This document shows positions 59,201 through 64,000 of a DNA stretch of 64,000 nucleotides, one piece after another. The number at the start of each line of letters is the position of its first letter. The stretch's first letter is position 1. The position numbers were made by a program, and so were the translations under genes. The stretch comes from Phoronis australis. Lineage: Eukaryota; Phoronida; Phoronidae. Below the pieces are notes generated by a model that was not told the DNA's origin, did no database searches, and saw only the letters and a program-made list of their open reading frames with translations. Location: assembly GCA_002633005.1 (NCBI GenBank), contig NMRA01000040.1:389362-453361 (forward strand), in the 5' to 3' direction.

Positions 59201-62200
59201 CAGAGGAAAGAGCCAAATTACACAGACAGTTAACCACCATTCAACATTTTTGCACCACGCCCCTGTCCGCCAGGCTAACTAAGAAAATCATAGCTTATAG
59301 TCTCTTGTTTGTGAGATGATGACAACATAGTTACGTGCCATGTTGTTCACAGGGACTTAAAGATATTGGAATTTTGATGACTTGAGGGTTGGAACTTAGC
59401 CAGACAACTGAACTGCGTAGAGGCTAGGGAATGACTTTTTTGTCAGCCGCTTTGGAACTACTGTGTAGAAGTTGGAGGTGGAAGAACAATACAGACGCTT
59501 AAAGAGACAAGTTTAACTTAGATCACTATCAGTTATAAAACTGATCCCACTTATTCATTACTCGGATGAGAAGTGATTTCTGGGCCTGCTTTTGGTCGTG
59601 ACAAGCCAGCTTGTAGAACATAGTCATAACCAATAACAAACTGTCAGTTCTGTCCAAGTCTAGAAATCATAGAAATCATTTCTAATCTAAGGAAGGAGGA
59701 AGAGTTGAGACTACATTCAAAACTTTAAGTGGTCTAAATCATAAGTTTTTTATGTAAGATGGGTTTATACCAACTTCTAAGTGGGTATTGCTTGTACCCA
59801 CATAAGACTGGTGCTTAGTAATGCTTTTACCCACATAAGACTGGTGTCTAGTCATTGTTTCTAACATTTTGTTTGCATTGAAGAGTTGTAAGAGAAGATT
59901 GTTTTATGAGAGATTATACCAAATTGTAGTTCTAAACCCACCTGCAGCCATTGAATCAAATCACCCAATAACTGTTCGTTGGCAATAAGAATTTTTACCC
60001 ATTTGAAAATCAGACTTTGAGAACATTTACACGTGTCATACTGTTAACACAAGTCAGTAGGACAAGGAATTGATTTTTCAAATGTTTCAAATGTATCTTG
60101 GGTGTATCAGTGTTCTCTCAACACGAATTAAAACATGGTGCTGAAGTTTCAGAGCCCATGGTGCAACACCGAGCTTGAAAAGTTTGAACCATGTTTGACA
60201 AGTTTTGAGTCATGCTTAAAAACTCGAGCTTACATTTCGGTAATTGCTTTTTACTGTTTTGCGGTTAAATTGAAATAGACATAATCAGCGAGCGAAAATA
60301 ATATCTTTCACAATTGTAGTTTTTGGGTAATTGGCAAAAGGCAAGAATAGGATGCGAAAGCATGGTGTGCACTTTTAGCCATATTTGGACTGATGTCCAG
60401 AGTAAACCCCATCTATAACAACAGCAAAATGACAGTATAAAACAATTAGCTACCACTGGTTCACTGCACTGTTTTTCAGACTCCAAAATGACATCATCTC
60501 CGCATTGACTAGTATGTTAATTCCATAATGACATGTATTTGTAAGTTCTCATAAGTTGATAAAATAGGAAACTCACTTGGCAATCTCTTTCTGAATCACT
60601 TTGACGTCTGCACCTTTTGCCTTGATGTCAGTGATTTCGCTTTTCGCAGTTTCGTATTTCTTATCCTTTTCCAAGGAAACTTGTTGTTTTTGACGAATTA
60701 TCGATTCGATCTGTGTCTGGAGTGGAGTCTTCTGCCTGACGGCGTCCTAGTTGTGAATGGGAGACCAATACCACTACGTAATGATATTAAAAAAATTGAC
60801 AATCAAACGGTAATACTTTGGTCAAACTCATGCCGCAGTGTGAACACCAACGTGAAACAAATAAATACAGGGTGTAGAAACGGCAAGCCAGCTGCGAGTC
60901 ACAACAGGTCTGGGTACTATAACTGACCTCCATATTTACAGAGAACCACAATCACCGAGATCAGGACAGGAACATACATTCGAAAATAACCTTTACAAAT
61001 GCCAAACAAGTAAGCTAACATGTTTGAATATCCTGTCTGTCCCACAATACCTTAACTTCCTGTTCCAGTTTCTCATTGGCAGCCTTCAGCTGAGCTTTGC
61101 TCTCTTCCAGCTTACATCTTTGTTGGAGGTCGCTCTCGATCTGCACCTTCTCTGATTTGAGCCCATTGATGGAGGACTTAAGCGCATTGATCTGATCAGT
61201 CACCTCTGCAATCCTCTTGTACTTGTGGTCAATGCTGCGATTTACAGTGTCCCTGATAAAAGGAGAGATCAATAAACAGCATGGTTCAAAAGGGATAGCA
61301 CTTTCCTATTAAAACTATTTGATACTGAACACATCAAAAGAAACACAAAGAGAGAGGGAGAGAAGGGAAGGCCGAATGACCCGGAGGGTTGTCGGAATGG
61401 ATGAGTGGGTTATTGTAGAGGCTGAGGGTTGGAAGGGTAGGGGAACACATTAGTGGAGAGGCTGAGGGTTGGCAGGGCAGAGGAACACATCAGTGGAGAG
61501 GCTGGGGGTTGGCAGGGCAGAGGAACACATTAGTGGAGAGGCTGGGGGTTGGCAGGGCAGAGGAACACATTAGTGGAGAGGCTGGGGGTTGCTAGGAGGG
61601 AGGAATGGGTTAATGGAGAGGCTGAGATTTAGGGGGAGGGAGGAACAGCAGGTAATTGGAGAGTGAGTGGGGGACAGATGGATTGCGAAACAGACGAAGG
61701 GAGTGAGGGAGAAAGCAAACTCAACACAATATGCCACACAAGACTAATGTACTCAATCCACGTGATGCTAGCCAGTCCCAAGTGTTCCTCTTCAAAAAAT
61801 CTCTTGCTTGTTTCCTAGCTTGTAAAGAGACTGCAGGATGAAAACCGATCAAGAATGAGACATCAGCTTGACTGTCTCAGTCACTGAGGCTACGTGTGAC
61901 ACAGCTAACTACTTACAATGACAACTGGGTCTCTTCCTGTTCATTCCTAACCTGCTGTACGCTTCGATCAGAGTCTGCAATAAGAATGATGAACTAAACA
62001 GAAACTATTAGATGTACCTTATTCTGCAAGTGTAAACTTCCAATTTGGTTGACATGAATTCGTATCAGGTTGATGACAAATGATCATCAGGTTGATGACA
62101 AATGATCATGAGGTTAGTTAAAGAAACCTTCCCTCGTGATGGAGAATGAAGGGGAATCAAAAAAGTTTGTAAGGTGGCATTCTGCAATGAGAATTTTACA

Positions 62201-63120
62201 GCCATAATAGCTATTTCCTGTCCAAGTTTTGTTTGAAGTTAAAAAAGTTAGCTGTCATGACAGGGAAACATTATTTTTTGTCTGATGTCTTTTATCTTGT
62301 ACTGTGAATGTCTTGAATGTTTTACTATTATATGTTTGACCACAACTTAGTTACTTTCTTAGATTTTCCTTTGTAGTTTACATGTAGTACTAAATGAAAA
62401 AACTTTACACTGTAAGACGGTGTTTCTCGTTAATCGTGTTTCAAATAATTGACATAAAGAGCTTTCCATACTCCACACAGCCACACGGCGGAGCCGATTC
62501 ACTCACCTTCTCCGCTCAACTTTGCCTGCAGGACGGCAATCTTTTTGTCCAAGTCAGCGACATCTGACATCTCACGATCTAGCAAAGCCATGTCTGTTTG
62601 AATGGACTTGGCAATGGACTCGTCAACCTGCTTACACTCAAGGTCTGACTCCACCTACGGTAAAGAATTCAGGACACATTCTAAAAAAATAAACTAAATT
62701 GTTTGGATGTTGATGTAGCTACGAAGCAATATATATGGCTATTGCCTTAAATAAAAGAAAGCCATGGATTATAAAAACAAAACAAAACCTTCTTTGCATC
62801 TATTTTGACACTACATCTGCCTATTGACAAAACTATAGAAAATTTGCGATATCATTACTCTTACAACTCAAATGCAATTTACGCAAAACGGCCTCAATGT
62901 TCAGATAGCATCTCAGTAGCCAATCTCAAGTCCATGCCTTCTAGCCAAATTGCAGCAACTTATTCCTCCTTTGTTTTAAATAACAGTTTAACAAACCGGT
63001 ATGTGAACAAACGATAACACTGCCAACCTCCTCGATGTCATTCCTGAGCTTTTCCATCTGTTGAGACACAACCTTCACTTTATTCTTCAAGTCTGGAATT
63101 TCGTCCTGCAGCTTGCTCAT
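53146..63120 (-). CDS. RAD50: RAD50 DNA double-strand-break repair ATPase, 3' half (12 exons)
   Basis: Exons in transcript order: 63120-63028, 62654-62507, 61974-61917, 61252-61051, 60746-60577, 58921-58774, 57981-57808, 56019-55894, 55175-55037, 54408-54272, 53571-53438, 53274-53146. All have GT/AG sites and matching phases, giving about 552 uninterrupted codons. The product is the descending arm of the long coiled coil followed by the C-terminal ABC-ATPase half: signature motif SAGQK, Walker B with D-loop [11 protein letters not shown], and the switch histidine in [11 protein letters not shown]50 works in the nucleus with MRE11 and NBS1 in end recognition, resection and ATM signalling. Sequence follows vertebrate RAD50 exon by exon. 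The Walker A end, ascending coil and CxxC zinc-hook exon lie beyond the right edge. No frame breaks seen; the last few C-terminal residues were not located. Confidence 0.95.
53438..53571 (-). CDS. RAD50: RAD50 exon: Walker B and D-loop
   Basis: 134 bases, phase 0 to 2 (CGACAG|GTGCTG; ATTGA|GTGAGT). It reads [20 protein letters not shown], then [12 protein letters not shown]: the Walker B aspartate, catalytic glutamate and D-loop are all intact. Confidence 0.98.
53881..53976. mobile_element. 96-bp palindromic MITE in a RAD50 intron
   Basis: The left arm (GCCTGATATAACGT..CCCG, TTGAGAACCAG) is repeated inverted in the right arm (CTGGTTCTCAA..CGGGCACG, TTATATCAGGC) with few mismatches, leaving a loop of about 20 bases. 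No target duplication is obvious. Confidence 0.75.
54272..54408 (-). CDS. RAD50: RAD50 exon: ATPase lobe with signature motif
   Basis: 137 bases, phase 1 to 0 (TTTTAG|ATATCG; CAGAAG|GTGGGT). It contains [30 protein letters not shown] and the ABC signature CSAGQK, which contacts the ATP bound by the opposite subunit in the dimer. Confidence 0.97.
54439..54486. repeat. 12-bp tandem repeat, four copies
   Basis: AATATGCTCATC and variants in tandem within a RAD50 intron. Confidence 0.85.
55037..55175 (-). CDS. RAD50: RAD50 exon: coil-to-head transition
   Basis: 139 bases, phase 0 to 1 (TTTCAG|ACGACA; GCAATG|GTAAGG). Very strongly conserved: [20 protein letters not shown], then [17 protein letters not shown], the hallmark run into the C-terminal ATPase lobe. 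Confidence 0.97.
55894..56019 (-). CDS. RAD50: RAD50 exon: coil near the ATPase head
   Basis: 126 bases, 42 codons, phase 0 (CTTACAG|AGGGGG; CTGCGA|GTATGT). It contains [15 protein letters not shown] and [15 protein letters not shown], matching the GRQKGYEEEI ... RDAEEKY region. Confidence 0.92.
56125..56345 (+). mobile_element. tRNA-derived SINE in a RAD50 intron
   Basis: A tRNA-like head has an A-box-like TGGCTTAGTGC at about 56141 and a B-box GGTTCGAATCC at about 56186-56196, followed by a tRNA-unrelated body ending near a TAATAAAAATTCAA tail. The head does not fold into a clean cloverleaf and is followed by unrelated sequence, so it is read as a SINE, antisense to RAD50. Confidence 0.65.
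56691..56783. repeat. 31-bp tandem repeat, three copies
   Basis: Units start at 56691, 56722 and 56753, each AGAATGTCAAAATGTTACTT plus a CCAACCAATC part. Minor substitutions only. Confidence 0.88.
57290..57415 (-). pseudogene. intronic relic copy 3 of the RAD50 coiled-coil exon
   Basis: It reads [12 protein letters not shown], a stop, then [17 protein letters not shown]; one in-frame stop interrupts an otherwise clear match. The anchor GAACCCCTCC is at 57363 here, 57547 and 57679 in the other relics and about 57875 in the exon, so unit length varies (about 130-195). Confidence 0.75.
57470..57594 (-). pseudogene. intronic relic copy 2 of the RAD50 coiled-coil exon
   Basis: It reads [18 protein letters not shown], then loses the frame (exon: [19 protein letters not shown]). 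The upstream AGAGGGCTAGATTAGACAAG segment matches the exon's GGAGGGCAAGATTGAACGAG. Confidence 0.75.
57595..57720 (-). pseudogene. intronic relic copy 1 of the RAD50 coiled-coil exon
   Basis: On the RAD50 strand it reads [20 protein letters not shown], continuing DRLVKEW, about three quarters identical to the real exon over 26 residues. The frame is still open, but the donor (exon: AAGGAG|GTGAGG) is changed to AAGGAATGG and no acceptor is evident. Confidence 0.8.
57808..57981 (-). CDS. RAD50: RAD50 exon: coiled coil (source of intronic relic copies)
   Basis: 174 bases, 58 codons, phase 0 (TTTCAG|GTGAAA; AAGGAG|GTGAGG). It contains [15 protein letters not shown], then [20 protein letters not shown]. 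Three decayed copies of its 3' two thirds follow in the next intron at 57290-57710. Confidence 0.93.
58774..58921 (-). CDS. RAD50: RAD50 exon: coiled coil
   Basis: 148 bases, phase 2 to 0 (CTATAG|ATACTT; CAGGAG|GTATAT). It contains [17 protein letters not shown] and corresponds to the ELNKVIAQLSECEKHKE region. Confidence 0.9.
58925..60570. other. RAD50 intron, no other feature
   Basis: A 1.6-kb intron. A local direct repeat of ACCCACATAAGACTGGTG occurs at about 59797 and 59830. Otherwise nothing recognised. Confidence 0.6.
60577..60746 (-). CDS. RAD50: RAD50 exon: coiled coil
   Basis: 170 bases, phase 0 to 2 (AACTAG|GACGCC; GCCAA|GTGAGT). Lysine/glutamate-rich, containing [17 protein letters not shown]. 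Confidence 0.88.
61051..61252 (-). CDS. RAD50: RAD50 exon: coiled coil
   Basis: 202 bases, ending in phase 0 (TTATCAG|GGACAC; GTTAAG|GTATTG). It contains [18 protein letters not shown], a well-conserved RAD50 coil segment. Confidence 0.93.
61418..61657. repeat. 40-bp minisatellite in a RAD50 intron, about six copies
   Basis: Units start at 61418, 61458, 61498, 61538, 61578 and 61618, each GAGGCTGAGGGTTGGCAGGG plus an AGGAACACATTAGTG part. They are purine-rich on the plus strand, and the spacing is exactly 40 throughout. Confidence 0.92.
61917..61974 (-). CDS. RAD50: RAD50 small exon: coiled coil
   Basis: A 58-base exon (TTGCAG|ACTCTG; TCATT|GTAAGT) reading [19 protein letters not shown], closely following the DLDRTVQQV segment of vertebrate RAD50. 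It is easily missed by ORF scanning. Confidence 0.9.
62066..62109. repeat. 22-bp tandem duplication
   Basis: Two adjacent copies of CAGGTTGATGACAAATGATC plus AT in a RAD50 intron. Confidence 0.88.
62507..62654 (-). CDS. RAD50: RAD50 exon: coiled coil
   Basis: 148 bases, phase 0 to phase 1 (CCGTAG|GTGGAG; GAGAAG|GTGAGT). It ends [13 protein letters not shown], matching the segment before the DLDR motif in other RAD50 proteins. Confidence 0.9.
63028..63120 (-). CDS. RAD50: RAD50 exon: coiled coil (first in window)
   Basis: 31 codons, phase 0 at both ends (CTCCAG|ATGAGC; GAGGAG|GTTGGC, a weak donor). The heptad-type sequence ending [11 protein letters not shown] corresponds to the RAD50 segment shortly after the zinc hook. 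The ATG at its start is an internal codon. Confidence 0.88.
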
Positions 63121-63124
63121 CTGG

Positions 63125-64000
63125 AGAATACAAGGAGACAGCATTACAAGCAACTTCAAAGGCCCAACGCATCTGCCTTTGACAAGAGGGATGGAAAATG
63201 TGACAGAGAGGGGGAGAGCAAAAGTGAAATGACCCTTCTGTACAAGAAATTACATTAGATCAAAAATTGTAACCAGAAATCACCAATTAACAGATTGACA
63301 ACATTTCAGTAGTTACTATCCTGATCTGTATCGTTCACAAATGCTGTGGTATGAACTTCACATTTGCTAAAAGTTAAATATGGTGAATTGTGTTGGTTTG
63401 AACAAATGTGTTAGTGCAAGAGAATAGGCCACCATCGTATTGTTCGTCTCCTGTAAGGGGCAGTTGTCTGGATGTGGTGTACTCTTACGGTAACTTAAAA
63501 AGGGATTCCGGATTGATTAGTCTCTTGCGCAGACACAACAGATCCATTTATAAAACATTGTGATCGACCACAAGTGTCTCACGTCGACTAATCGAAGTTG
63601 TTGTCTGTTCATGTCAGATAGCACGGATCTACTAGAATGCATTTAATTTGATTTTTGACTTTATTATACCAAACTGCCATTAATTGGGTCACGTGACCAT
63701 GTCTTTTTAGCAAAATTTAATGAAAAAGAATAAGGTAGATTCACAGCAAAACAAGGAATACCAATAACATGAACAAATTTTGCTTGATAGAAACCCTCTA
63801 GATCCCTTTAGTGACTAATGAAAATGAAAGGTTTATTCAACTGAATAAAACCAAGAAAAATGTCCAAATGTCCATCAACTCTTACAAAATGGCTCATCAG
63901 ACTAACAGGAAACCTTTAGAAGGATTTTTCTCTCGAAAACGCTGTTAGGAATTGCCATTAAAATGCTCCCCTTTAGTACCGAAGGCCAATCAAAAACTAC
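63125..64000. other. RAD50: RAD50 intron running off the window
   Basis: No further RAD50 exon was found to the right edge. The zinc-hook exon should lie beyond it. Confidence 0.6.

Overview
This is an AT-rich, intron-rich animal genome window, not a microbial one. Coding sequence sits in small exons with GT/AG splice sites and is embedded in mobile-element debris. The best-supported genes are a RAD50 orthologue (minus strand) and an EcKinase/CHK-like small-molecule kinase (plus strand), a family mostly expanded in invertebrates. With Helentron-like repeats, Tx1/L1-like LINE remains, MITEs and a tRNA-derived SINE, this suggests a marine invertebrate, perhaps a non-vertebrate deuterostome. The species guess is inference only. 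Layout: 0-2.3 kb holds a candidate three-exon gene for a 62-residue basic protein. 2.8-5 kb is a CpG-richer area with several unassigned open frames on the minus strand. 5.2 and 8.9 kb carry copies of a short MITE, and 9.5 kb an ATC microsatellite. 10-11.9 kb contains an acidic-protein exon, a THAP zinc-finger ORF and a small ORF. 14.6-19.1 kb is a set of direct duplications around a cysteine-bearing, possibly secreted exon at 16.8-17.1 kb. 20.1-22.2 and 27.5-28.9 kb are Helitron/Helentron-type non-autonomous elements whose ~430-bp tandem units each carry an AGGTCA direct repeat. 22.7-23.6 and 30 kb hold a dispersed repeat and a reverse-transcriptase relic; 29.3-29.8 kb is a 140-bp tandem array; 33.3-35.3 kb is an element with long imperfect inverted repeats. 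35.9-40.8 kb is the kinase gene, whose promoter and first exons appear twice on either side of a 301-base N gap. 42.4 kb has a MITE with clear TIRs and target duplication. 44.3-49.8 kb holds two ~2.5-kb copies of decayed LINE sequence; 50-52.7 kb a diverged repeat array. 53.1-63.1 kb carries twelve consecutive RAD50 exons, covering the descending coiled coil and the C-terminal ATPase half; the Walker A end and zinc-hook exon lie beyond the window. Points to read first: (1) every N in the window falls exactly at the junction of a near-identical direct duplication, so several apparent duplications may be unmerged haplotypes; (2) a RAD50 intron contains three decayed tandem copies of the neighbouring coiled-coil exon; (3) the Helentron-like elements disperse perfect DR1-type nuclear-receptor motifs. 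No operon, CRISPR, rRNA or convincing functional tRNA gene was seen.
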